Assembly (NCBI GenBank): GCA_014904845.1
Contig: MU119500.1
Coordinates: forward strand, 1 to 63,468
Direction of reading: 5' to 3'
DNA length: 63,468 nucleotides
DNA from: Acephala macrosclerotiorum
Taxonomy: Eukaryota > Ascomycota > Leotiomycetes > Helotiales > Mollisiaceae
In this document: positions 51,501-63,468 of the stretch, piece after piece
Layout: the number at the start of each line of letters is the position of its first letter
How positions within the stretch are numbered: position 1 is the first letter of the stretch
Position numbers and translations under genes: made by a program
The notes under the pieces: generated by a model
The model's input: the letters and a program-made list of their open reading frames with translations, nothing else
What the model was told of the DNA's origin: nothing
Database searches by the model: none

Positions 51501-52736
51501 TAAAATTATAATAATAAATAATAAAATTAAAAATTTTAATATAATTATAATTAATTTTTTATTATATTATATTTCGAATAATAATATATTAATTATAAAA
51601 TAATATAATTAAAAATAAAAATAATATATATATTTAATTATTTTTAATTAAAATTAAAAAAAAAAATTTTTAAAATTTTTTTTTTTAAATATTTTAATTA
51701 AATCGTTTAAATAAATTATTTATTTTTAATAAATATAATTTAATAAATTTTTAATCGATTTTTTTTTAAAAATTTTATAAAATTTATTAATTATATATTT
51801 TATTATTATTATTTTATAATTATTTAATTAATTATTTTTTATTTTAATATTTAAAATAATTTATAATTTTATTTTATTATATATAAATATAATAAAAAAT
51901 TAATTATTATTAAATTAATTATATTAAAATAAATTAATTTTATTAAATAATTATATAATTTTTATTTGTTTTTTTTATATAATATATATATTATAAATAT
52001 ATAATTAATTTTAAATAATTTAAACGAATAAAATTTTTATTTAATTTAATTAAAAAATAAAAAAATATTTTATATTATAATATTAATTTTATATTTATTA
52101 ATTATTTATAAAAAATTAAAAAATCGAAATAAAATTATATAATTTTATAATTAAATATTATTTAACGTTAATAAAAATAAATATTTTTAATTTATTATTT
52201 AAATTTAAAATTTAAATAAATTTAATTTAATTTGAAATTAATTTATAATAATATAATTAATATAATTAATAATAATAATTTAATAAATAAATAAATATAA
52301 AAATTAATTTATTATTATAAATTATAATTATAATTATATTAATAAATAATATAAAAAGTAATATAAAAAATAATATAAATTTAATTAAAATTATTAATTT
52401 TTTTTAAAAAAAATATATTATATTATTTAATTTTTATTTATTATTATTATTTTTTTTAATATTAAAATTTTTTTTAAAATAAAAATATTTAATAAAATAT
52501 TTAATTTTAATATAATATAATTTTTTTTAATAATTATGAAAATAATTTTAATTTTAATAATAAATAAATTTTATTATTATTTTTTATTAAACGTTTTTTT
52601 TAATTATTATATTTTATTTAATTATAAAATTTTTAAACGTATAAATAAAATTATAATAAAAATTTCGTATATAAATTTAAATTTTTAAAAAAATCGTAAA
52701 ATTAATTAAACGAATTATTAATAATATTAAAATATT
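48562..52736. other. AT-rich DNA, unresolved relics
   Basis: RIP-type sequence over 4.2 kb. A block at about 49,490-49,570 resembles 61,230-61,330, suggesting another repeat family, but low complexity makes this uncertain. (AAAT)n-like runs lie at about 48,600-48,645. No gene is seen. Confidence 0.45.
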
Positions 52737-52741
52737 CGAAT

Positions 52742-52909
52742 ATATTAATATATTACGTTTAATTATTATAATTTTTACGTATTAAATATAAAAATTATTA
52801 ATTATTTAAAAAATTAAATTTAAAATTAAAAGTATTAATATATTTTGAAATTTTACATTAATTTTTTTTTAATTAAAATACGTAATAAACACGTGTATAT
52901 ATTTCGATA
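52742..52909 (-). repeat. Left LTR of A3
   Basis: 168 bp, pairs with 59,770-59,937. It keeps CACGTG-containing AACACGTGTATA near its right end where the A2 LTR and the right-hand A1 LTR have AATACGTATATA. Confidence 0.8.
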
Positions 52910-54049
52910 TTAATAATTTTTATTTTTATAATAAAAATTTAATTTATTTTTTAATATAATTTTTTATTTAATTGTAAATTTAATAAATAATTTCGTAATT
53001 TAAAAATTTAATATTTATAAAACGATTTTAAAAAATCGCTCGTTTAAAATAAATAAATAAAAATTTTTATAATTATATTAATTACGTTATAAACTTTTTA
53101 TAATAATTATAATTTTTTCGTATAACGTTAATTAAATAATTTTTTTTAAAAAAAAATTTATTTTAAAATAAAAAATATTTTTTAATTTTAATACTTCGTA
53201 TTATATTTATATTTTTTTTTATATATATATTTTAATTTTTATTTTAATTAGTTTTTTTTTTTTCATAAAATTAATATAAAATTTAATTTAATAATATTTT
53301 AATTATAATAAAAAAAATATTACAAATTATATTATTTTAATTTTTAATTATTTATATATTTATAAAAAAATTAAAAAAATATTAATTAATATATAAATTA
53401 ATAATCGAAATTAAAAAAATAATTAAATTAATAATTTAATTATTTTATATTCAAATTATAAAATTTTTTTTTATTTATATTATATTTTAAAAATCGTATT
53501 TTATATAATTAATAAATTTTTATTTATAATATTAATTATATCGTATAATTATTAAAAATATTAATAATTTAACGCGTTTTAAATACGATCGAATTTTTAT
53601 AATATAATATTTTAATTAATTTAAAGTTTAATTAATAAAATTAAAATTTATTAAAACGTAAAAAAATTTTAAAATTAATTTATTATAATAAAAAAATTAT
53701 ATTTAATATTATTATTAATAAAATTAAAAAATTAATAATTAAATAAATAAATTAAATAATAAAATTATAAAATTAATAATCGAATATTTTAATTTGTAAT
53801 TTATATAATTAATTAATAATAATTAATTATATTTTTATATTTTTAAAAATTTAATTTAAAAAAAATTAATTTATTCGATTTAAAAAAATAAATTTTTATT
53901 TTTATTTTAAATTTTATTTTATTTATTTATTTTTTTATTCTAATTATAAAATTATTTATATTAATAAACGTTTATAAAATTTTATTTAAATTAAATTTTA
54001 TTATAATATTTATTAAATTATCGTTTTTATATATTTATTATATTTTTTA

Positions 54050-54425
54050 TAATTTTTACGTTTATACAATTATTTTAAAATTATAATATCGATTATAAAA
54101 TGTTTTTTATTTATTATTTTTAATTTTATTAAATAATTATATAAAAAATACGAATTCGTATAAACAATAATAAAAATATTAAATAAATTAAATTATTTTA
54201 CGATTATATTAATAATAAAAATTATTATAATTACTATATTTATTTTATTAATTATTTTGTAAATTTTAAACGTTAAAACGTTTTTAATAATTTTTTTATA
54301 TTTTATAAAATTTTAATATATTAAATTATTTTTTATTTTAAAATCGTTTTTTGTTCGAATTTTATTAACGATTATAATTACGTATTTAATTTACAAATTT
54401 AAATTAATATTATTAATATATAAAT
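54050..54425 (-). pseudogene. Copia pol RNase H relic in A3
   Basis: Collinear with the A1 relic at 4,801-5,220. The same residue order is readable on the minus strand with more stops. Confidence 0.65.
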
Positions 54426-57400
54426 ATTTTAATTATTTTTAAATCGATTAAAATATAATAAATATCGTATAATAAATTATTTTATTATTATTTTAATTTT
54501 TTATTTAAAATTATTATATTTTTTTTTATTAAAATTTAATATTAAATAAGAATTAATAAATTAAAAACAATTTTTAATTAATAAATAAACGTAATATACG
54601 TTTTACGAATTCGTTATTTATAATATTAATTAAAATAATTTATAATTTTTAAATTAATAAATTTTAATTTTTTATTTTAATTTTTTTATTTAAATCGTAT
54701 TTTATTTTCATTTTATAATTATATAATTTTATTATTAAATATTAATTAATTTATAAATATTAAATATTAAATATTTTTTATTTATAATCTAATTTTTTTT
54801 AATTTTTTTTTTTTAAGTTTATAAATTGTAATATTAATAATTTTAATATATCGTTTATTTATATATTAATAATTTTAAATATTTTTTTAATTTTTTTAAT
54901 TAAAAAATAAAAATTATATATTGAAAATTTTATTTTTAATTTAAAAATATAATATTTATAATATATAATAAATTAATAAATATTTGTTTTTACGAGTTTA
55001 TATAATAATTTTTTTATAATTATAATTATTTTTTTTAATAAATTAATAAAAATTTATAATTATATATATATTTATATAACGTTTTATAATTATATTATAA
55101 AATTATAATTTTAAATTAAAATTAAAATTATTTTTTAATTTATTTATTAAATAATAAAAAATTTTATAAAAATAAATTTTTTTAATTTATTATTAAAAAT
55201 TTAAATTACGATTTTCGTTTTTTCGTATAATTTATTTATTATTTTGTTTTTAATTTCATATATTAATTTAAATTTAAAAATTAAAATATTTTTATACGTA
55301 ATTAAATCGTATTATATAAATTTAAAAACGTTTTTTATAAATAATTTTTTTTTTATTATAAAATTTTAAAAGATTTTTTAAATATAATAAATTTTTTTTT
55401 TTTTTATAATTTAATTACGAGTTTTATATTCGTTTTTTTTTACTCGTTATATAAATTATATTAATTATAAATTTTTTTTTTATATAATATTAATTATAAT
55501 TTTTATTATTTATAAAATTAAAAAATTTTTATTTAAAATAAATTATAAATTTAAATTTATTTTTTATATTTTTTAATTATTTATAACGTTTAAATTAATT
55601 TTTAATTAAAATTAAATAATTATTATTATCGTTTTTTTAATTTTTAATTTTTTATATTATATTTATTATTTTTAATTTTTCGTTTTTTTATATAATTTTT
55701 ATAAATTGTTTTTTTATTAATTTTTTAATTTATAATTAATTTAAAGTTTATTAATTTATAAAATAATTATATAATATATTTTTTATTTGTAATTACTAAT
55801 AATTTATATAATTTTTTTTATTTTTTATATTTTTTAAAAATTTAAACTTTAAAATTAATTAATAAATTTAAAATTATTAAAATATTAAAATCGTTTTTTA
55901 TTATTAACGCGTCGTTAATTTATCGTTTAATTTATATACAATAAAATTCGTTTATTATTTTATAAATCGTATTTGTTTTTTTTATTATTATTAATATTAA
56001 AATTTTTAAAATATATTTTAAATATTAATAAAATTAATATAAATTTATTTAATTTTATTGAATTATTATAAATATTTATTATTATTTATAATATTTATTT
56101 TTTTATAATATATTTTATTATTTTTTTTAATATAATTATATAAACTCGTCGTAATAAAATATAATATCGTTTAAATTTTTTAATAAAATTATATATTTTT
56201 ATTAAAAAATTTTTTATTTTTATTATTACAATTTTTATTTATTATTTAAATTTTACGAACGTAAAAATTATTTTAACGTTATAAATTAAAATTTTTAGCG
56301 ATTTTAAATACGTATTAATTTAATATTTTTTAATTACGTTTTATATAAATTATATAAATATTTTTATAACGAATTATACGTTTTAAAATTTTATAATAAA
56401 ATTTATAAACTATAAAATCGCGTTATCGTTTAAATATATAATATTAATAATTATAAAATAATTAAATTTGTAATCGTTTATTAAAAAAATTTAAATAGTT
56501 TTAACGATTTTACGTTTATTTAATAATAATAATAAAACTTATTAATTTGTTTTAATTATTAAAATATAAAATTTTTATATTTAATTTTATTAAAAATATT
56601 TATAAATTATCGTATTAATAAATATTTAAATTTTTTATATACGTATTATAAGTTTATATTTATTAAATAATATTAAATAAAAGTTTTTTTTAATTTTATT
56701 AATAAAATTTATAAGTATTTTTATTTACGTATAATTAATATAATTATATTATTATTACGTTTTTTTATGCGGTTTTTTATATTATTAAATTAAATTTTAA
56801 ATTTATTTATATTTTTTAAAAATAATAAAAATAATATATTATAAAATACGATATAAAAAATAATACTTTTAATAAAAATATAAATTTTATTCGTATTTTC
56901 GATTTTTACGTTATTTATTTTAAATTAAATTTTTTTTTTTATAATTTATAAATCGATTTTTTATAAAATTATAAATTAATTATATTTTATAATTAATATA
57001 ATAATTATATTTATATTTAATAAAATGTTTTAAAAAGTTTTTATAATATATTTATTTATAAATTAAAAAATGTTTTTTTAATTTAAATTTTTTTTAATTA
57101 AATAAAATACGTCGTTTTTAATTAATAAATATTAAATTTTTTAATTATTTAATTTTATAATTAATTTTTTGATATTAATATATTTTATAATAAAAAAATT
57201 AATTTTTATAAGTTTTTTATTATTTTTATTTTACTTTTTAGAATTTAATTTTTTTATATTTAAAATAAAAATATTAAAAATATTTATTTTACTTTCGTTT
57301 TCGTATTTTTTTATTTTTTTTTTATAAATTAAAAAGAATTAATAATTTATTATAAAAATATATTTTTAAATTTTTTATATATTTATTATTCTTTTTTTAA

Positions 57401-59769
57401 AAAATATTTTATAAACTAATAATTTATTTTTTTGTAAATATAATACTTTTTTTTTTCGAATAATTATTTTAATCGTATTTATTATATTTTTAATTTTTAT
57501 AATCGTAATTATATTTATTTTAATCGCGTTTATTATTACAATTTTTATTTATTTTATATTTATTATATTTATAATTAACGAAATAAATATTAAAATTTAA
57601 TTATTTTATATTTCGTTTTTTTTTAATTAATTAAATAATATAATACAATTAATATTAAATTTTTTTTAATATATTTTTAAAATTTATAAAATATATATAA
57701 TATTTTTTAATATTATTACAAATTCGTAAAATATAATTTTTTATATTATTATTTTTACGATTTTTTTTTAATTATTTTTTTCGAATTTATTATAATTTAT
57801 TAAATAATAATTTAAAGTTTTTAATTATTTTTTTTATAAAATTCTTTTTAACGATATTTCGTAAAATATTTTTTTTTTATTTTTTTTAATATATTATTAA
57901 AATATATAAAATTTCGAATTTAGTTTTTATATATTTAATAATTTTTTTAAACGAAAAATTATAATAAAAAATATTATTTAAATAAAAACTTTGTATTTGT
58001 TTTTTTAATATAATTAAAAACGTTTTTTCGTATATATTTAATATAATATTTATATTATTATAATAAATTTAAAATTATAAATTGTTTTTTCGTATTTATT
58101 ATTATTATTAAAATAAATTTTTTTTAAATTATTAAATTTTTTAATTATTTAATTTTTTAAATTTTACTTTTTTATTTTTATTTAAAATTTTAAATTTTTT
58201 TTTTTTATATTATACGATTAATATTCGTTGTAAATTTTTTATTACAAATAATTAATTTTTTAAAATTTATAATTGTTTTATTATACATTAAAAAATTAAA
58301 AGATTTATTATTATAATAAATTTAATTTTAATAAGTCTTTTTATTTTTATTATAAATAATATTATATTTATTTAAAAATTTATTTATAATATTATTTTTT
58401 TATTATTTTTTTTCAAATAAATAATTTTTTTTTAAACGTTATTATTTTAAATCGATTTATTTTATAATAAATCGTAATATTGTATTTATTTTTTATTTTA
58501 ATAAAATTTTTAATAAAATTTTTTAATTTTTAAAATAATAATTTTAAAAATATATATATTTTATTTTTATTTTCAAATATTTTTTATTATAATTTTTAAT
58601 TTATATTTAAAATTTTAAAAATTATTTTTTTATTTTTATAAATTTAATTATTAAATAATAAATATTTTTTATTTAAATTTTTATTATATATTTAATTTAT
58701 ATTATAATTTTTATAATTTATTTAAAATAATTAAATTTAATTATAATTAATTTTTTAAATTAAATCGAAAATTAAATTTATTTTATTTTATTTATTATTA
58801 TATTTTCGTATTTAATTAAATTATATATTATTATTATTTTTAAATAAAAGTTTTAATTTGTTTATTTAATCGTTTATATAATATATAAACGTTATTTTTT
58901 TTAAAATAATTTTTTAAATAAATAATATTATTATTAATAATTATTTTAAAATATAATATTTTTTAATTTTTAAAATTATTTATATCAAAATCTTATAAAA
59001 TAATATTTTTATATTTAAATTTTTTAAATATTTCGTATTTATATAAAATAAATTTATTTAAATTTAATTTTTTAAAATCGATTTATTTTTCATATTTGTT
59101 TTTATTATAATAAAAAAAACTTTTTTTTATTATACGTTTATTTAATTTAAAATAAAACAAATTAAAATAAATATTTATAATTTTTCGTATTCGTTATTAA
59201 ATAATAAAATTATATTCAAAAAAAATAAATTATTTTTTAAAATTTTTTTATTTTTATTTTAAATATTAATTTATATTTAATAGATTTATTTATTTTAATA
59301 TAAATTTATTTATTTATATATAAAATATAAATAAAAATTCAAATTAATTATAATTTAAATACGTTTTAAATAGTATAAAAATTCGTTATTTTTAAAAAAA
59401 AATATAACGTATAACGTTTTTTATCGTTTTAATCGTCGATTTAAAAAAAATAAAATTTTTATAATCGATTTTTTTATCGTACGTAATAAACGCAAATTAA
59501 AAAAAATATAATTAAAATTTTAATAATTATTTTTTTAAACTTTTAATATTATATATAAAATATAAAACTTTTAAATATCAAAAAAATATAAATTTTTTAC
59601 GTAAATTCTTTTTAATATTTTATTATAAAATTTTTTAAATACTAAAAAAAAAATATATATATATATATTTTTTTATATAAAAGTTTTTTTTAATTTAAAT
59701 TTTATTATTTTATATTTAATTAATAAAATTAAATATTAATTAATATTAATAATATTATAATATTTAAAT

Positions 59770-59937
59770 ATATTAATATATTACGTTTAATTATTATAAT
59801 TTTTACGTATTAAATATTAAAATTATTAATTATTTAAAAAATTAAATTTAAAATTAAAAATATTAATATATTTTCAAATTTTATATTAATTTTTTTTTAA
59901 TTAAAACACGTAATAAATACGTATATATATTTTAATA
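59770..59937 (-). repeat. Right LTR of A3
   Basis: 168 bp; the terminal TTTTAATA corresponds to TTTCGATA of the other LTRs, showing that even a CpG was mutated here. The flank CGAAT repeats that on the left. Confidence 0.8.
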
Positions 59938-59942
59938 CGAAT

Positions 59943-62430
59943 ATAATTTTTTTTAATTTATTATTAATTTAAAAAATTAATAATATTTTTATATTTAATT
60001 AAAATAAAAACGTAAAAACGTATAATAAAATTAATTAATTTTCTTATTTTAATAAATTATTTTAAATAAAAAATATTTAATATTTTATAAATTTAATAAA
60101 CAAATTTTTTTTTTGTAATTATTATATTTATATCGATTTTTAATAATAAAATAATTTTAATATTATTATTTTTTTTAAACGAATATTTTTGTATTATATA
60201 TTATTTTAAATAAAAAAATTTTATTATATTTTATTTTATAAACGAATTTTTTTATATTAATTATATTATTTTTAAATTTAAATTTAAAATCGAATATAAT
60301 AATATAAATTATATATATTAATAAATAAAATTTTAATTTAAAAAAAAATATAATATTAATTTTTTTTTATTAATAATAATAAATTTTATATAAAAAAAAA
60401 AATTAAAAATTAAAAAAATATAATTAATAAATAATTAAAAATTATAAAGAATTATTTTAACGTTTAAAAATAATTTATATATTATAAAATTAAAAATATT
60501 CGTAAAATTTAAAAAAAAAATTTATTATTATTATTTATAATTAATATTAAATTATAAATTTTATTAAAAATATTAATAAAAATATTAAATATATTTTAAA
60601 TAATATTTTTAAAATAATAAAATTATTAATTAAAATTGTATTAAATAAAACGATATTAAAATTATAATTATTCGAATTAAAAAAAATTTTTTATTAAAAA
60701 TATAATATTTTATTAATTTTATATTTTTTTTATTTATTTAATTTTTATTTAATTTATTTAAATTTTTAATATTTTTTTTAATTTAAATTAAAATTCGTTT
60801 ATAATCGATTTTAACGTTTTATATTATACGTAAAAAAAATATATTTAATTATTATAATAATATTTATAAAAAATTTTTAAATTAAAATAATTAAATATTA
60901 TTATTAAAATTTAAAAAAAAATTTAATTATTAAAAAAACACGATAAAAAATAAAAAAAAAATAAAAAAAAATTTAATTTAAAATTTAATTAAATTATTTA
61001 ATAAATAAATTTTTTTTTATAAAATAAAATTATAATAAAAATATATATATTTTAAATTATTATAAAAAATAATTTTTAAATTTTTTAAAAAAAATAAAAA
61101 TTTGAAAAATAAAAAATAAAAAAATAAAAAATAAAAAAATAAATAAATAATAAAAAATAAATCAAATTTCAAATTATAAAAAATAAATAATAAAATAAAT
61201 AATTTTATACGAAATTTAAATTTATAATTTATTAAAAAATATAAAATAAATATTTATTATTTTTTATATATATAAAAAAAAAATATTTTTATATATAAAA
61301 AAAATAAAAAAAAATTTATTTTAATATATTTTTTAATTTTTTTAATAATAATATTTATAAAAATATTTTTATTTAAAATTTATTTATTTATTTATTATTA
61401 AATATTTTTTATTAATTTAAAATTTTAATAATAATTTAAATAAAAAATCGAAATCATATTATAATTAATATAATATATAATATTTTTTTAAATTTTATTA
61501 TTTTTATTATTTTTATTATAAATTTTTTATTAATATTAATATAAAAATTAAAAATTTAAAAAAGTTTTTTAAAAAATAAAATTTTTTTTTTTTTTAAAAA
61601 TATTAATATTTTTTAATTTTTTTTATAATTATATTTATAATTGTTTTTTTTAAATATTAATTTTAATTATAAAATTTATATTAATAAAAATTTAATAATA
61701 AATATATTTACTTTTATTATTTAATTAATAATAATAATAAAAATTTTAAATTATTTATTTTAATTATAAAAATTAAATTATATTTAATATTGAAAATAAT
61801 TATACGATAAATTATATATAAAATTAATTAATTTATTTAAATATATATATATAAAAAAAAAAATTAAAATTAAATTTTTTTTATATAAAATAATTATTTA
61901 ATATATTATAAATTCAAAATATTTTATAAAATTAAATTTTATTAAATATTTTTTATTAAATAAATTTTACGATTAATTATTTATTAATTTTTTTAAAATT
62001 AAATATTTAAATTAAAATTAAAAATATTAAATTTTGCGTTTTAATTTTTAATTTTTTTAAAAAAATTTTAAAAGTTTTTTTTTTAAAATTATAAAAATTT
62101 AATAAATTAAAACGTAATTTAAATTTTGATTTTAATTTAAAATATTTGAAAACGAAAAAAAAATTAATAAATTATTTTTTAAAAAAAAAATTTTTTAAAT
62201 TTTTTAATTTAAAAAATAATTTAAATAAAAATATAAATTAAAATATTCGATTTTTAATTTTAAAAAAAATTTATTTTTTATTTTTAACAATATTCGAAAT
62301 TAAAAAAATATATAAATTTTTTTTACGTTTTAAAAAATCGTTTAAAATATTTTAAACGATTTTTAATTATTAATTTTTTATTAAAATTAAATAATTAAAT
62401 ATTAAATTTTTTAAATTATATATTTTAATA

Positions 62431-62476
<46 letters not shown>

Positions 62477-63468
62477 TTACGATCAATATATATAAATTAA
62501 AAAATAATAATTATATATTTTTTTTATTAATTAAAATTAATATTATTAAATTATAATAAAAAAAAAAATTTATAAATATTTAAAAATTATTAAATAATTA
62601 AAAAAAAATTATTATTTTATAATTAAAAAAATATAAAAATAATTTATATAATTTATATTATTATTTTTATAAATTGAAAAATAAAAATATAAATATTAAA
62701 AATATATATTTTATAAATAATAAAAAAATATTATAAAAAATAAAATTATAAATAAAAAAATATTATTATTTTTTTTAAAAATAATAATAAATTTATTAAA
62801 TATTATTTTTAATTTTTTTTATTAATATAATTATTATTTAAAAAAAATTATAAAAATAAAAATAATAAAATATTATTATATTTTAAAATCGAAATTAATT
62901 ATTTAATTTTATTAATAAAAATTTAATATTATTTTTTTTTAAAATAATTTAATTTTTTTTTTCGATTATAATTAATTTTATAATTATATTATTAATAATA
63001 ACGTTATTAATTTTTTAATATTAATTAATTTAATTAAATTTATAATTATTATATAATATGATTTTATTTTTATATATTTTTTTAAAATTAAAATATTTTT
63101 TTATAAAAACTTTTTTAAATTTATATAAATTTATAAAATATTATTTTTATTATTAATAATTTTATTTTAAATATTTAAAATTTTCGTATAATACATAAAT
63201 TTTAAAATAATAAATTTTATATTATTATATTTATTATTAAATATTATTAATATAAATTATATATATTTTTAAAAAAATATTAAAAAATATTAAAATTTTT
63301 TTTTTAATATTTATAAATTATATAATATTAATTATTTTTAATAATTAATTTAATATAATTAAATAAAAAATAAAAATTATATAAATAATTTATAATAATT
63401 TTATTAATAATATAAATATATTTATAATATAATTAAATAAATAATTATTTTAATTAATTATATTATTT
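59943..63468. other. AT-rich DNA to the window end, unresolved relics
   Basis: RIP-type sequence continuing the target into which A3 inserted. It contains (ATT)n at 62,434-62,473 (about 13 units) and A-rich AAAAAATA-type runs at about 61,100-61,165. No coding residue was recognised on either strand. Confidence 0.5.

Larger units (their letters stand above)
52742..59937 (-). mobile_element. Copia-type LTR retrotransposon A3, RIP-degraded, with target duplication
   Basis: A 7,196-bp element. LTRs are 52,742-52,909 and 59,770-59,937, each 168 bp, the same length as in A1. CGAAT lies directly outside both ends (52,737-52,741 and 59,938-59,942), a 5-bp target duplication that is informative because C and G are rare here; the LTR/duplication boundary is uncertain by one base. 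The interior is collinear with A1, with pol on the minus strand. It is more eroded than A1: for instance the hairpin arms next to the LTR read AATTTTTA/TAAAAATT. Confidence 0.82.

Noticed and set aside
1..63468. Centromere or telomere
   Set aside because: No telomeric repeat is present. RIP-rich, retrotransposon-filled DNA is compatible with a centromere, but nothing in sequence alone distinguishes it from other heterochromatin; CENP-A mapping would decide.
1..63468. CRISPR array, tRNA, rRNA or prokaryotic-type system
   Set aside because: No regularly spaced repeats with unique spacers and no tRNA or rRNA signature were seen; the context is fungal.

Overview
The window looks like nuclear DNA of a filamentous ascomycete (Pezizomycotina). 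The coding island carries 42-68 bp introns with GTRNGT-type donors, CTNA-type branch sites and YAG acceptors. The rest is extremely AT-rich DNA made of old retrotransposons. In these AT-rich blocks almost every surviving C or G sits in a CpG, while CpA, CpT, CpC and their complements are nearly gone. That is the signature of saturating repeat-induced point mutation (RIP). I cannot name the species; the alternation of very AT-rich and GC-balanced blocks is known from several Dothideomycetes and other plant-associated or soil ascomycetes.

Layout. 1-3.5 kb: Ty3/gypsy relic, plus strand. 3.55-10.97 kb: copia relic A1, minus strand, with two 168-bp LTRs. 11.18-about 23.9 kb: second copy A2, carrying a complete nested copia element B1 (12,097-18,289; 208-bp LTRs; 5-bp target duplication) and ending inside a 680-base assembly gap. 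23.9-33.1 kb: plus-strand copia relics C1 and C2, interrupted by an approximately 0.6-kb dispersed repeat (here called R2) in both orientations, ending with a piece of B-type LTR. 33.85-41.9 kb: GC-balanced island. 41.95-46.3 kb: fragments of A and C and two more R2 copies, one of them unusually GC-rich. 46.3-48.6 kb: second gypsy relic with an inserted approximately 0.84-kb unit. 48.6-52.7 kb and 59.9-63.5 kb: AT-rich DNA I could not assign. 52.74-59.94 kb: third complete copy A3, with LTRs and a target duplication.

The island holds three well-supported genes: a five-exon gene for a 317-aa protein with a probable Myb/SANT-like helical domain (36,215-37,386), a two-exon gene for an AIG1/FAR-17a family membrane hydrolase (38,167-38,854), and an intronless gene for a 360-aa medium-chain reductase of the ToxD/enoyl-reductase type (39,239-40,321). 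It also holds two weak small-gene candidates, a frameshifted coding remnant, and a minus-strand amino-acid transporter pseudogene whose 5' end is lost at the right boundary. Nothing shows that the three intact genes share a pathway. They look like a short euchromatic strip between two silenced, retrotransposon-filled blocks.

I found no convincing new biological system. The observations most worth following are the RIP footprint itself (CpG spared), a 60-bp tandem repeat that appears to record the RIP boundary base by base, a GC-rich palindromic core in the B-type LTRs that escaped mutation in three copies, and the R2 repeat with its palindromic arrangements. Coordinates of degraded elements are approximate unless LTR ends or target duplications are given.
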